Assembly: GCF_004000985.1 (NCBI RefSeq)
Contig: NZ_BIMH01000038.1
Location: 1-50,928 of the forward strand
DNA length: 50,928 nucleotides
Reading direction: 5' to 3'
Source: Paenibacillus validus NBRC 15382
GTDB taxonomy: Bacteria > Bacillota > Bacilli > Paenibacillales > NBRC-103111
Shown: in pieces, positions 34,349 through 42,573 of the stretch
Numbering within the stretch: position 1 is the stretch's first letter
How the letters are laid out: each line of letters starts with the position of its first letter
Translations under genes and position numbers: made by a program
The notes under the pieces: generated by a model
Told to the model about the DNA's origin: nothing
The model's input: the letters and a program-made list of their open reading frames with translations, nothing else
The model's database searches: none

Positions 34349-36211
34349 ATGAAAGCATTCGTCTATTTGCTGGATAGTGCGAAAGAGAAGTCCTGGCACG
34401 TTTCTTTGGAACTGCGGGCGGATCGGGATCATTCGGTTCGGGTACACGCTCGAGATTTTCGTCTGCGTGTGCTGGAACCGTCTTTGTCATTCGGACAAGC
34501 CTACGCTCTTGTGAAGAGCTTGAACGGACGGAGGGGGGACGACTTGGCCGCGTTGCGGCGGGCAGCCGCCGGGTTAGGTTGGAAGGCTTCCGCTACGGAC
34601 CACTGGAGACTTTGGTCTTGGCGTCCGCAAGCAAGCGATGAGGTGACCAAAACAGCTTGGATCGAAACGGATCGTCTAGTGTCGGCTTTAGCCCAGGGGG
34701 TCGAAGGAAGAAGCTTATTGCTGGAGGAGCTGGAGGCGCTTCTGAAAGAGAAGTCCTGGGGGCAAGCAGAGTCTCATGCAGGCTTACCCTATTTGCTCCA
34801 ACTGGCATGGCTGCAAAAGCGGTTGGCGCTCCACCCGGGTATACAGGCAGGGATCGTTCGTCACGCCCTGGGACTAGCCGATTGGCGTAGGGCGCAGGCT
34901 CGCTGCCTGCGGTGCGGGAGCACAGGCATACAGGGGAAGCCTGAGGAAGCGGGGCTTGTTGTATGGTCGGGCTGTCCGTCGTGCGGGGCCGATTGTCCGT
35001 ATTGCGAGGGCTGTTTGACGATGGGCAGGGTTCGCTCTTGCAGCCCGCTGGTTCAGGGCATTCGAGCGACCGGAATGAAACGCGAGGTTAGTAAGGGTCC
35101 GCTACAGTTGAAGTCTAATACCGCTTACCTTGAATCATGGGGGCTAAGCCCGATACAAGCTGCCGCATCGGAGGAAGCATTGAGTTTTTTGAAAGCAAAT
35201 AAATCCCTTACCAGTGAAAAAACGGGTATGGGCCGGTTTTTAATTTGGGCGGTCACCGGGGCGGGAAAAACCGAAATGATATTTCCGATGATCCAGTACA
35301 CAGTCGAATCGCACGGCAAGGTGGCGGTCGTGACGCCGCGGAGGGATGTCGTTCTGGAGCTGAAGCCGCGGTTGGAGAAGGCATTCCCGCACATTCGTGT
35401 CGTCACGCTGTACGGCGGCAGTGAGCAGCGCTGGGAGCGAGGCGAGCTTACCTTGGCGACGACGCATCAGATGATGCGGTTTAAGGAAGCTTTCGATCTG
35501 GTTATCGTGGACGAGATCGATGCTTTTCCATATCACAACAATCCTATGCTGCTCTATGCGGTGGAACAAGTATGCTCGCCGGGCGGATCCTTTATCTTGC
35601 TATCCGCCACACCTCCCGAGGCGCTGCAGCAGCAGGTGCGCGCAGGCCTCCTGCCGCATGCCCGGGTACCTGCAAGATACCATAGGCGCCCGCTGCCCGA
35701 ACCGGTATTGCTCCGATGTTCTCCGATAAAGCGATTGCTGCAGGAACAGCGGCTGCCGGCACGTTTACAATCGGCGATTCAGAGGTCTCTGACTCGAGGC
35801 GCGCAAGTGTTTGTGTTTGTGCCGAATATCAAAACGGTTGATTCCTTTGTTACCTTGCTTCGTAGTGCGTTCCCGGGTTATGGAATAGAGGGGACGTCCT
35901 CGAGGGATGCTGAGCGCGCGGAGAAGGTGGTCTCCTTCCGTTCCGGGGCCATCCGGCTGCTGGTGACGACGACCATTCTGGAGCGAGGCGTGACGATTCC
36001 GAAATCCGATGTGTTTATTCTGGAGGCCGGGTCTTCCATGTTCGATGCCGCTTCGCTGGTCCAGATGGCCGGTAGAGCGGGACGCTCTGCGCAGGACCCG
36101 AACGGATTCGTTTATTTTGCCGCTGAGGAGAAGACCAGATCTCAGGTTCAGGCCGTCAAGCAGATTAAGGAGATGAATGCGCTAGCTCGAAAAAGAGGAT
36201 ATATCGACTAG
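34349..36211 (+). CDS. comFA: competence helicase ComFA
   Basis: A 620-residue DEAD/DEAH-family ATPase for DNA uptake during transformation. The N-terminal third (about 1-180) is poorly conserved. A four-to-six-cysteine zinc finger follows (CLRCGSTG near 187, then CPSCGADCPYCEGC). The helicase core has Walker A AVTGAGKTEM (about 308-317), the DEAH-type box VDEIDAF, motif III LLSATPP and a C-terminal RecA fold ending QMAGRAGRSAQDPNG. ComFA is membrane-associated and works with ComFC and the ComEC channel. It precedes comFC by a few bases, as in B. subtilis comF. Confidence 0.92.
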   Translation: MKAFVYLLDSAKEKSWHVSLELRADRDHSVRVHARDFRLRVLEPSLSFGQAYALVKSLNGRRGDDLAALRRAAAGLGWKASATDHWRLWSWRPQASDEVTKTAWIETDRLVSALAQGVEGRSLLLEELEALLKEKSWGQAESHAGLPYLLQLAWLQKRLALHPGIQAGIVRHALGLADWRRAQARCLRCGSTGIQGKPEEAGLVVWSGCPSCGADCPYCEGCLTMGRVRSCSPLVQGIRATGMKREVSKGPLQLKSNTAYLESWGLSPIQAAASEEALSFLKANKSLTSEKTGMGRFLIWAVTGAGKTEMIFPMIQYTVESHGKVAVVTPRRDVVLELKPRLEKAFPHIRVVTLYGGSEQRWERGELTLATTHQMMRFKEAFDLVIVDEIDAFPYHNNPMLLYAVEQVCSPGGSFILLSATPPEALQQQVRAGLLPHARVPARYHRRPLPEPVLLRCSPIKRLLQEQRLPARLQSAIQRSLTRGAQVFVFVPNIKTVDSFVTLLRSAFPGYGIEGTSSRDAERAEKVVSFRSGAIRLLVTTTILERGVTIPKSDVFILEAGSSMFDAASLVQMAGRAGRSAQDPNGFVYFAAEEKTRSQVQAVKQIKEMNALARKRGYID

Positions 36212-36237
36212 GGCGTTAGGAGGAGGATCTGGACATC

Positions 36238-37023
36238 ATTCAACCGTGGAAAGAACGATGGTTTTCTTTATGGAAACGATGGGTGCGAGGTATGGAAGGG
36301 CAGCTCGCTCCGCGCGCGCGAACTTGCTTGGTATGCGGCAATGCGAGTAAAGGGAGCGTCTCGGCGCAGCTGCAGGTGTGCCGGTCCTGCGAGGCGGCAA
36401 TCCCATGGATACGAAACGTACAGTGTGCGCGCTGCGGCCGGCACGAGCGCTGCCCGGACTGCACAAGGCGGGAGGAGACGTACTTCGTGCAAAACCGCAG
36501 CTGCGTTCGTTATGACGAACAGATGAAATCATGGCTGGCGCTGTACAAGTACCGTGGCAAAGAATCGCTCAAACACGTGCTCGGAAATATGCTGGTCCAC
36601 GCGTATCATCTGCATCGGCTCGCGCTCGAGCAAGAGGCTTGGCCAAAGCCCGATCAAGCCTATATGACCTTCGTTCCACTAAGCGAGGAGCGTTACGGGG
36701 AGCGGGGATTCAATCAGGCTGAGCAAATGGCTGTCGAAGTAAGCCGCTTGACCGGCATTCCGGTGCTTCCTCTACTCCGTCGTACCCGCCATACCGCGAA
36801 GCAAAGCTTTAAGGGCAGAGCGGACCGGTTGGACGATATGCAGGGAGTGTTTGAGTTGATTCCGGAGGCGGTCAGTCAACTGCTCTCGTACACTTGCACG
36901 CAGCGTACGCACCTCTACATTGTAGACGATGTATATACGACCGGAAGCACCTTGAACGAGTGTGCCCGGGTCATTCGCAAGTCCTTGCCCGTGCAGGTAT
37001 TTGGTCTTGCTTTTGCCAGATAA
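36238..37023 (+). CDS. comFC: ComFC, phosphoribosyltransferase-like competence protein
   Basis: A PRTase-fold protein needed for transformation. The N-terminal zinc finger shows CLVCG, CRSC, CARCG and CPDC pairs. The PRPP loop is IVDDVYTTGST near the C-terminus, and FVPLSEERYGERGFNQAE is the other family signature. The start is unusual. A strong AGGAGGAGG (36219-36227) lies after comFA, but no in-frame ATG, GTG or TTG is at working distance. The first standard codons are GTG 36283 (246 residues) and ATG 36292. ATT 36238 (261 residues) or ATC 36235 are correctly spaced and extend the protein with QPWKERWFSLWKRW, a plausible family-like N-terminus. The listed start is that inference. Confidence 0.85.
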   Translation: MQPWKERWFSLWKRWVRGMEGQLAPRARTCLVCGNASKGSVSAQLQVCRSCEAAIPWIRNVQCARCGRHERCPDCTRREETYFVQNRSCVRYDEQMKSWLALYKYRGKESLKHVLGNMLVHAYHLHRLALEQEAWPKPDQAYMTFVPLSEERYGERGFNQAEQMAVEVSRLTGIPVLPLLRRTRHTAKQSFKGRADRLDDMQGVFELIPEAVSQLLSYTCTQRTHLYIVDDVYTTGSTLNECARVIRKSLPVQVFGLAFAR

Positions 37024-37129
37024 GACATGTGTGAATCTTACCACTTTTTCGAAAAAAGGAAGTGCATTGTCCCATTGTTTGAGCTAAACTAGGGGTATAG
37101 AGGTTGGCTTATAGACAAGGAGGTATGTC

Positions 37130-37549
37130 ATGAGTCTGAATGTGGCAAACTGTTACCGGTGCGGTAAAATATATGTGAAAAACATGCACGGCCTATGTCC
37201 GAACTGCATCAAGGATATTGAAAGCCAGTATGAGAAATGTTTGAAATATCTCCGTGAATATCGGACATGCACGATCCATGAATTGAGCGAAGCAACGGAG
37301 GTACCGGTAAAGCAAATCACGAAGTTCATCCGTGAGGGCCGTATCTCCATTAAGAATAACCCGAATATGTCGTACAGCTGTGAGGTTTGCGGGACAGCTA
37401 TAAAAGATCATACCATTTGCGATTCCTGCCGTACGCGGCTGGCGAAGGATGCGAGCAATATGATGGAAGACGATCAGCGAAAGAAAGAAAAGCAGGAGGG
37501 CAAAGTAACCTTCAATATTAAGGATCGATTACACGAGCGGCATCAATAA
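37130..37549 (+). CDS. yvyF: flagellar operon protein YvyF (TIGR03826 type)
   Basis: A 139-residue zinc-ribbon protein with an N-terminal CxxC pair (CYRCG, CPNC), a central helix-turn-helix-like stretch (TIHELSEATEVPVKQITKFIREGRI) and a second pair of CxxC knuckles (CEVCG, CDSC). It matches YvyF, which lies between comFC and flgM in B. subtilis; its function is poorly defined and a regulatory role is possible. AAGGAGG precedes the ATG. No sigma-D promoter is visible before it. A terminator follows that also contains the flgM promoter. Confidence 0.88.
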   Translation: MSLNVANCYRCGKIYVKNMHGLCPNCIKDIESQYEKCLKYLREYRTCTIHELSEATEVPVKQITKFIREGRISIKNNPNMSYSCEVCGTAIKDHTICDSCRTRLAKDASNMMEDDQRKKEKQEGKVTFNIKDRLHERHQ

Positions 37550-37567
37550 GGAATTGTCAATCACATA

Positions 37568-37595
37568 TAAACTTTTCATCTCCCCCCACCGATAA
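37568..37595 (+). promoter_or_regulatory. candidate sigma-D promoter of flgM
   Basis: TAAA (37568-37571) and ACCGATAA (37588-37595) with a 16-base spacer. The -10 lies within the left arm of the terminator after yvyF, so a transcript starting near 37602 would not contain the whole hairpin. flgM is driven by sigma-D in B. subtilis. Confidence 0.7.
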
Positions 37596-37630
37596 AAGTA
37601 ATAAAGCTTTTACTGGTGGGTTTTATTATT
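37585..37630 (+). terminator. terminator after yvyF
   Basis: Arms CCCACC..TAAAAG (37585-37598) and CTTTTA..GGTGGG (37607-37620) pair over 12 bp with a 2-base mismatch, followed by a T-rich tract (37621-37630). Confidence 0.8.
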
Positions 37631-37658
37631 TGTATGGAATGTGAATGAGGTGATATTG

Positions 37659-37925
37659 ATGAAAATCAATGGTAGTAACCCGGTCGGCGCAGTTAATCAA
37701 TATAAGAAGAACCAAGAATCGCAGCAGGCCTCGACAGGCCAGAGGATAGGCAAGAAGAAAGATCAGGTGGAAATTTCGAGCGAAGCGAAGGAGCTTCTGG
37801 AGACGCGGGGGGCGAGCCCGGCTTCGAGAGAGAAGATTGAAGCTTTGACAAATTCGGTGTCGTCAGGGACGTATCATGTCGATGCGCGGACGCTTGCGGA
37901 GAAAATATTTCCATTTCTTAAGTGA
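37659..37925 (+). CDS. flgM: anti-sigma-28 (sigma-D) factor FlgM
   Basis: An 88-residue mostly disordered protein that binds and inhibits sigma-D until the hook-basal body is finished. The N-terminal MKING start and the conserved helical C-terminus (DQVEISSEAKELLET, then REKIEALTNSVSSGTYHVDARTLAEKI) are characteristic. GAGGTGAT places the start at ATG 37659, not GTG 37641. It heads the flgM-flgN-flgK-flgL cluster. Its own promoter is of the sigma-D type, giving the expected negative feedback. Confidence 0.95.
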   Translation: MKINGSNPVGAVNQYKKNQESQQASTGQRIGKKKDQVEISSEAKELLETRGASPASREKIEALTNSVSSGTYHVDARTLAEKIFPFLK

Positions 37926-37946
37926 TAAACAACGAGGGTGATGAGC

Positions 37947-38447
37947 ATGGCATTTGAGGCTTTGATACGAATTATGGCGGCACTGAACGATGTCCATCTC
38001 TCCTTGCTGGAATTAGCGGAATTGAAGAAAGCTGCGCTAATCCAAAATGACGTTGAGGCTTTAACGCAAATCGTCACGAAAGAAAATAAATGGATCAAGC
38101 AGATCGGAGAGCTTGACGCGGACCGGGTAGAGGCGATAGGCCAGTTCATGATCGAGAAGAGTTTTAAGCCTAACAAGCGTGTAACCGTAAGCGATCTTAC
38201 CAAGATCATCTTTGATGCCGAGGATAAGAAAAAGCTGATCGAGGCCCAGAGGCAATTGTTGAATACGATTCGAAAATTAAGAGAGCAAAATCAGTTGAAT
38301 CAGCAATTGATTGAGCACTCGCTGGCGTTCGTCAACTATTCTTTGGACCTTATCGTAGGCCCGCCGGAAGATGATGTCCTGTATCACAGGCCACAGCATC
38401 AGCCTTCCGGCTATAAACGTCCTGGACTTTTTGATACAAGAGCATAA
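37947..38447 (+). CDS. flgN: FlgN-type flagellar export chaperone
   Basis: A 166-residue, almost wholly alpha-helical protein with long heptad-like stretches (about 1-60 and 85-125). It fits the FlgN family (YvyG in B. subtilis), which chaperones the hook-filament junction proteins FlgK and FlgL to the export gate. Position between flgM and flgK supports this. GAGGG (37934-37938) is well spaced for ATG 37947; ATG 37941 and GTG 37938 are alternatives. The C-terminal tail (GPPEDDVLYHRPQHQ...) is non-helical. Confidence 0.86.
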   Translation: MAFEALIRIMAALNDVHLSLLELAELKKAALIQNDVEALTQIVTKENKWIKQIGELDADRVEAIGQFMIEKSFKPNKRVTVSDLTKIIFDAEDKKKLIEAQRQLLNTIRKLREQNQLNQQLIEHSLAFVNYSLDLIVGPPEDDVLYHRPQHQPSGYKRPGLFDTRA

Positions 38448-38475
38448 GACGCGGTAGCGAAAGGGGTTTCATTTC

Positions 38476-40080
38476 ATGCGTTCTACCTTTGGCGGGATTG
38501 AAATTGCAAAGCGCAGCTTGTTTACACAGCAGGCGGCTTTGACGACCACGGGTCATAATATTGCGAATGCGAATACGAAGGGATATTCCCGGCAAGTGGT
38601 CAATATGGTAGCTTCGCGTCCGATCGAATACCCGGGTCTCATGCGCAGTAATGTGCCTGGGCAAATGGGACAAGGTGTGGAATTCGACCACATCAAGAGG
38701 GTTAGGGAACGATTTTTGGACGATCAGTTTCATAATGAGAATAAAAATTTAGGCGATTGGTCCATCCGGAAGGATACGCTTGAGAAGCTGGAGGCGATTA
38801 TTAACGAGCCTTCGGACACCGGGATACGCCAAACGATTGAAGGTTTCTGGAATGCATGGCAGGAATTGAGCAAGACGCCGGAAAATACGACCGCTCGCGT
38901 GCTTGTGAAAGAGCGGGCGCTTGCCATGACGGACGCTTTCAACCATATGTCTCGTCAATTGAAGGATTTGTCCGGTGACCTGACGCAGAACATCGAAGTG
39001 AAAGCAAGCGAGGCGAACCAGATTCTAACGCAGGTTTCACGTCTGAACGATGAAATTTACCGGATTGAGGGCCTGGGTAACGACGCTAACGACCTTCGCG
39101 ATCAACGTGATCTGCTGATGGACAATCTCTCAAAAATTATGAATGTCTCTTATACCGAAGAAGACAGAGGCTATAACGTCAGGCTTGGAAATTTGCAACT
39201 GGTAAGCGGCAACCAAGTGTCGACCACATTTACAAGAGAGTCCTTGGAGGCTGCGGCCGTGTCGGGAGATTTGAACTCGGGCGAAGTGAACGGGATGATT
39301 CAATCCCGTGATTACTATGTTTCCAATTATCAATTTCAACTGGACAGTATGCTTAAGGTACTTGTTGAAGGCGAAGTCAAAGTGACCTTGCCCAAAGATA
39401 TGGTCGTTCCGGAAGGAACCACGCTGAACATCGTAAACCCGGATGGCACAACGACGCCTAAAATATATACGGGGTTGATTGCAGACCGTACGCTTGGGGA
39501 TAACGTGGATGTGATTGTCAACGGATTTAACGGTCTTCATCAACTCGGTTACGGGGGAAATTCACCTTTGAAATCCGGTACGGCTTTCTTTGCGCTTAAG
39601 CCTGGATATACCGAATTTAATGCGGAGAGCGTTACGATTAATTCCGTCATTTTGAATGACGTTGCCAATATTTCGTCCTCGGCACGGACCTACCTTGATG
39701 CAGGTCAAGAAACAGTGGTCAAAGGCAACAACGATATGGCCCTTCTTTTGGCTAATATGCGCACCAAGCGTATCAACTTTGACCCGAGCGCTACCGGAAG
39801 GCCGGTGCTGACCGACGGGACATTTGATGAATTTTACCGATCGATTGTCGGCGAGCTGGGCGTTCAGAGTCAGGAGGCTACGCGTCAGGCAGCAAATCAG
39901 CAGATTCTCGTTGATCAGGTTGAATCGCGCAGGCAAGCGGTCAGCGGTGTTTCGTTGGACGAAGAAATGGCGAATATGATCAAATATCAACATGCATACA
40001 GCGCCGCGGCGCGTTCCCTTACGACATTTGATGAAATGCTCGATAAAGTGATTAATGGCATGGGTGTGGTCGGCCGTTAA
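38476..40080 (+). CDS. flgK: flagellar hook-associated protein 1 FlgK
   Basis: A 534-residue axial protein that joins hook and filament. The N-terminal rod-like domain has FGGIEIAKRSLFTQQAAL and GHNIANANTKGYSRQ. The C-terminal D0 segment has GVSLDEEMANMIKYQHAYSAAARSLTTFDEMLD. The length is close to B. subtilis FlgK. A central variable region (about 300-430) carries the exposed domain. AAAGGGG precedes the ATG. It is secreted without a signal peptide with FlgN as likely chaperone. Confidence 0.94.
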   Translation: MRSTFGGIEIAKRSLFTQQAALTTTGHNIANANTKGYSRQVVNMVASRPIEYPGLMRSNVPGQMGQGVEFDHIKRVRERFLDDQFHNENKNLGDWSIRKDTLEKLEAIINEPSDTGIRQTIEGFWNAWQELSKTPENTTARVLVKERALAMTDAFNHMSRQLKDLSGDLTQNIEVKASEANQILTQVSRLNDEIYRIEGLGNDANDLRDQRDLLMDNLSKIMNVSYTEEDRGYNVRLGNLQLVSGNQVSTTFTRESLEAAAVSGDLNSGEVNGMIQSRDYYVSNYQFQLDSMLKVLVEGEVKVTLPKDMVVPEGTTLNIVNPDGTTTPKIYTGLIADRTLGDNVDVIVNGFNGLHQLGYGGNSPLKSGTAFFALKPGYTEFNAESVTINSVILNDVANISSSARTYLDAGQETVVKGNNDMALLLANMRTKRINFDPSATGRPVLTDGTFDEFYRSIVGELGVQSQEATRQAANQQILVDQVESRRQAVSGVSLDEEMANMIKYQHAYSAAARSLTTFDEMLDKVINGMGVVGR

Positions 40081-40105
40081 TAAGTAACAAGGGGGAGGAT
40101 CACTC

Positions 40106-41026
40106 ATGACTACTCGGGTAACCCAAGGGATGTTAAATAATCAACTGCTTCGCAACATTAATACCAACTTGACCCGTATCAATAATCATCAGAATCAGCT
40201 ATCAACCGGACGTCAAATTAATAAAGCCTCGGATGATCCGGTCGGTATTACTTTCTCTCTTCGTTATCGAAGCGAGCTTTCGGCGAACGATCAGTATGAG
40301 ACTAATGTCGATGCAGCGGTGTCCTGGCTTGAATATACGGACACGATGCTGGCTCAGTCCGGAGAGGTGCTGCAGAGGGCTCGGGAGTTGACGGTCAAAG
40401 CGGCTACCGGGACGAACCCTCAACAGGCTCTGAACGCGATCAAGAGCGAAATCGACCAATTGAGAGCCCAGCTAGTTAACATCGGAAACAGCGAGTTTAA
40501 TGGCAAGTACGTATTTAACGGCCAGTTGACCGATAAGGCGCCTTATGAAGAAGCGACTGCGGCGGGAGCTACCGTGGACCACGGTGAAATCAAGTTCGAG
40601 ATTGGCGTAGGCGTTCGAATTGCGGCGAATATGCCGGGTAACAAAGTGTTTGGCGAACCGTATGATCCGAACGATCCGGTTAAGCAAAATAACGATAACC
40701 TTTTCCGCGTGTTGGACGATCTTTCGAAGTCGCTGGAGGATGGCAGCATTCCCGGTATTGAGAATGCTTTAGGCCGCTTGGATACCCGTATGGATGTATT
40801 CCTCGAGGCTAGAGCGGATGTGGGAGCGAAGCTGAACCGGATTGAGCTTGCCCAGGCTCGAATTCAAGATATCAATACGAATCTTCAGACGCTCCAGTCG
40901 AAAACCGAAGATGCGGACATAGCCGAGGTGATCACGAACTTAAAAACAGATGAAAATGTGTATCAAGCCTCATTATCGGTAGGGTCGAAAATCATTAGTA
41001 CCAGCTTGGTGGATTTCCTTCGCTAG
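40106..41026 (+). CDS. flgL: flagellar hook-associated protein 3 FlgL
   Basis: A 306-residue flagellin-related protein that forms the second ring of the hook-filament junction. The N-terminal flagellin-like domain (VTQGMLNNQLLRNINTNLT, then STGRQINKASDDPVG) and the C-terminal helices (LQSKTEDADIAEVITNLKTDE) are typical. It follows flgK by 25 bases with GGGGGAGG upstream. FlgK and FlgL are usual FlgN clients. Confidence 0.94.
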   Translation: MTTRVTQGMLNNQLLRNINTNLTRINNHQNQLSTGRQINKASDDPVGITFSLRYRSELSANDQYETNVDAAVSWLEYTDTMLAQSGEVLQRARELTVKAATGTNPQQALNAIKSEIDQLRAQLVNIGNSEFNGKYVFNGQLTDKAPYEEATAAGATVDHGEIKFEIGVGVRIAANMPGNKVFGEPYDPNDPVKQNNDNLFRVLDDLSKSLEDGSIPGIENALGRLDTRMDVFLEARADVGAKLNRIELAQARIQDINTNLQTLQSKTEDADIAEVITNLKTDENVYQASLSVGSKIISTSLVDFLR

Positions 41027-41037
41027 GGGGGCTATTG

Positions 41038-41604
41038 GTGGATATTCCCAGAATTCAAATTAGGCAGGAATACGGAAAGCTGGGTATCGATGCCGATTTG
41101 GGACGGCAGCATATGAGGCAGCCGCGTGCCTCCTTGGAGATTACCACTTCTCGTCCGAAGCAAGATATTCGTGCGGGTGAGGGGAAGCTCTCGATTGAAC
41201 AAAGCAGGGCTTTTGACGCCGTCGGACATGGGCCCTTTCTTACGGTCATGAATCGGATATACAGTCAATCCAAGGGCATTGCTTTACAAGGAATTGCGAA
41301 GATTGTAGCGGATGGCAACCGAATGGCGCAGATTACTAATCCTGCAAACGCATTTGCAGATATCGCCCGTAATCAAGCGTTTGATTTTTTTGAATTTAAA
41401 ATCATGGGCGAAGCTTCTTTCGACAACGTCGATGTAAAATACGATGCAGGACCGTTAGAGATTGAGACCAGCGAAGGGTCTGTAAACATAGAGACGCATC
41501 CTAATCGTCCGGAGTACAATTATTATAGAGGGAAACTGGATATTTATCTTGCACAGTATCCAAGCGTTGAGATTATACCTCCTCGGCTGGATGAGAGAAT
41601 GTAA
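41038..41604 (+). CDS. DUF6470 family protein (YviE-like)
   Basis: A 188-residue cytosolic protein of the DUF6470/YviE family, found between flgL and fliW in Bacillales. The opening IPRIQIRQEYGKLGIDADLG and the GEASFDNVDVKYDAGPLEIE segment are characteristic. It has no signal peptide or membrane span. Function is unknown; genomic position suggests a part in filament assembly or regulation. GTG 41038 is preferred to TTG 41035 because of GGGGGG (41026-41031). A terminator-like hairpin follows. Confidence 0.8.
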   Translation: MDIPRIQIRQEYGKLGIDADLGRQHMRQPRASLEITTSRPKQDIRAGEGKLSIEQSRAFDAVGHGPFLTVMNRIYSQSKGIALQGIAKIVADGNRMAQITNPANAFADIARNQAFDFFEFKIMGEASFDNVDVKYDAGPLEIETSEGSVNIETHPNRPEYNYYRGKLDIYLAQYPSVEIIPPRLDERM

Positions 41605-41627
41605 TCCTATCCTTTCTAGCGCATAAT

Positions 41628-41658
41628 AAAGCTGTAGACATTGGTTCTATGGCTTTTT
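41628..41658 (+). terminator. candidate terminator or attenuator between the DUF6470 gene and fliW
   Basis: A 9-bp stem with two G-T pairs (41630-41638 with 41646-41654), extendable by A-T pairs, and a short T-run. It would split fliW-csrA from the flgM-flgL unit unless it is read through. Confidence 0.5.
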
Positions 41659-41705
41659 CGTTTATACGGAAGATGAAATTCAGAAAGAACAGGAGATGCG
41701 TAGCA

Positions 41706-42146
41706 TTGGTCAAGGTGGAAACAGTCTTATTTGGAGAGATCGAAATTCGTGACGATCAGATCATTCGCTTTCCGGGCGGCATTCCGGGATTTGAAGATCA
41801 TGAGAAGTTTACGATTATTGAACCCGATCCGAGTGTACCTTTTTCTTATCTGCAATCGATCGAAGATCAAGAGCTTCATTTTATATTGGCAGACCCGTTT
41901 GTATTTTTTAAAAGCTATGAATTTGAGGTTCCTCGAGGTGTTCAAGAGGAGATTGAGATTGACAGCCCGGAGGTTTTGGCCATTAAATCCATTGTTTCGG
42001 TTCAAGATAAATTGGAGGAGGCGACGGCCAATCTGCTTGCTCCCATCGTGATTAATACGAAGAAAATGCTTGCTAAACAGGTGGTTCTTCACGATACGGT
42101 GTATACAACCAAGCATAAGCTATTTGAATTAGCTGTTTCGGAATAA
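41706..42146 (+). CDS. fliW: flagellar assembly factor FliW
   Basis: A 146-residue protein that binds flagellin and CsrA in turn. When cytosolic flagellin is exported, freed FliW captures CsrA and relieves repression of hag. Conserved segments are VETVLFGEIEIRDDQIIRFPGGIPGFE and the LADPFVFF stretch. The start is set at TTG 41706: AGGAG (41691-41695) precedes it and the family begins MVKVET. The open frame extends upstream to 41649, but those residues are not family-like. csrA follows 22 bases later. Confidence 0.93.
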   Translation: MVKVETVLFGEIEIRDDQIIRFPGGIPGFEDHEKFTIIEPDPSVPFSYLQSIEDQELHFILADPFVFFKSYEFEVPRGVQEEIEIDSPEVLAIKSIVSVQDKLEEATANLLAPIVINTKKMLAKQVVLHDTVYTTKHKLFELAVSE

Positions 42147-42168
42147 CTGCCAAAAGAGGTGATGAACC

Positions 42169-42402
42169 GTGCTAGTGCTTTCGCGTAAAAAGGGAGAGTC
42201 CATCATGATCGGGGACCAAATCGAGCTTGTTATCCTTGGTACCGAGGGGGAATCCGTTCGAGTCGGGATAAGAGCACCAAAACACATTCAGGTATACCGT
42301 AAAGAGGTGCACTTAGCAATTAAGCAATCCAACGAAGAAGCATCCAAAAGTGCTGTGAACTTAGACGCTTTGAGCGCGCTCTTCAAGAAGCGGGACCAGT
42401 AA
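42169..42402 (+). CDS. csrA: carbon storage regulator CsrA, translational repressor
   Basis: A 77-residue RNA-binding dimer that blocks ribosome access by binding GGA motifs in leaders. The family opening MLVLSRKKGESIMIGDQIEL and the conserved VRVGIxAPKxxxVYRKEV core are clear, with the RNA-contact residues near Leu4 and Arg6 and in the VYRKE segment. GTG start with AGAGGTGAT upstream. It lies between fliW and hag; its best predicted target is the hag leader 130 bases downstream. The tail after residue 55 is longer than in many gamma-proteobacterial CsrA proteins. Confidence 0.96.
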   Translation: MLVLSRKKGESIMIGDQIELVILGTEGESVRVGIRAPKHIQVYRKEVHLAIKQSNEEASKSAVNLDALSALFKKRDQ

Positions 42403-42444
42403 CAAGGTTTTACATTCATCAACAAATTTTTTCTAAATTGCTAT

Positions 42445-42471
42445 TAACATTTTAAAATCGACCTCCGATAT
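42445..42471 (+). promoter_or_regulatory. candidate sigma-D promoter of hag
   Basis: TAAC (42445-42448) and TCCGATAT (42464-42471) with a 15-base spacer, close to the sigma-D consensus. The transcript would start near 42478 and carry a leader of about 95 bases. Confidence 0.68.
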
Positions 42472-42528
42472 AATACGTAGGGCCTAATTTTGAGAGGGCG
42501 GCCGACCTTATCAATAGGCACATAGATT

Positions 42529-42566
42529 CCACATGGATGTGGATGAAACTTACCTTCAGGGAGGAA
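42529..42566 (+). promoter_or_regulatory. CsrA-binding hairpin and ribosome-binding-site GGA in the hag leader
   Basis: CCACA/TGTGG (42529-42533 with 42538-42542) presents TGGA in its loop. ACATGGATGT matches 9 of 10 bases of the CsrA consensus core ACARGGATGT. A second GGA lies in the ribosome-binding site AGGGAGG (42558-42564). The two-site arrangement matches the B. subtilis hag leader. Confidence 0.75.
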
Positions 42567-42573
42567 GAATGAA

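Noticed and set aside
41649..41705. FliW beginning at 41649
   Set aside because: The extra residues are basic and not conserved, and the start would overlap the hairpin; TTG 41706 has the ribosome-binding site.
42469..42474. A sigma-A TATAAT overlapping the hag sigma-D -10
   Set aside because: No acceptable -35 lies 16-18 bases upstream, and the CCGATAT match with its TAAC box explains the site better.
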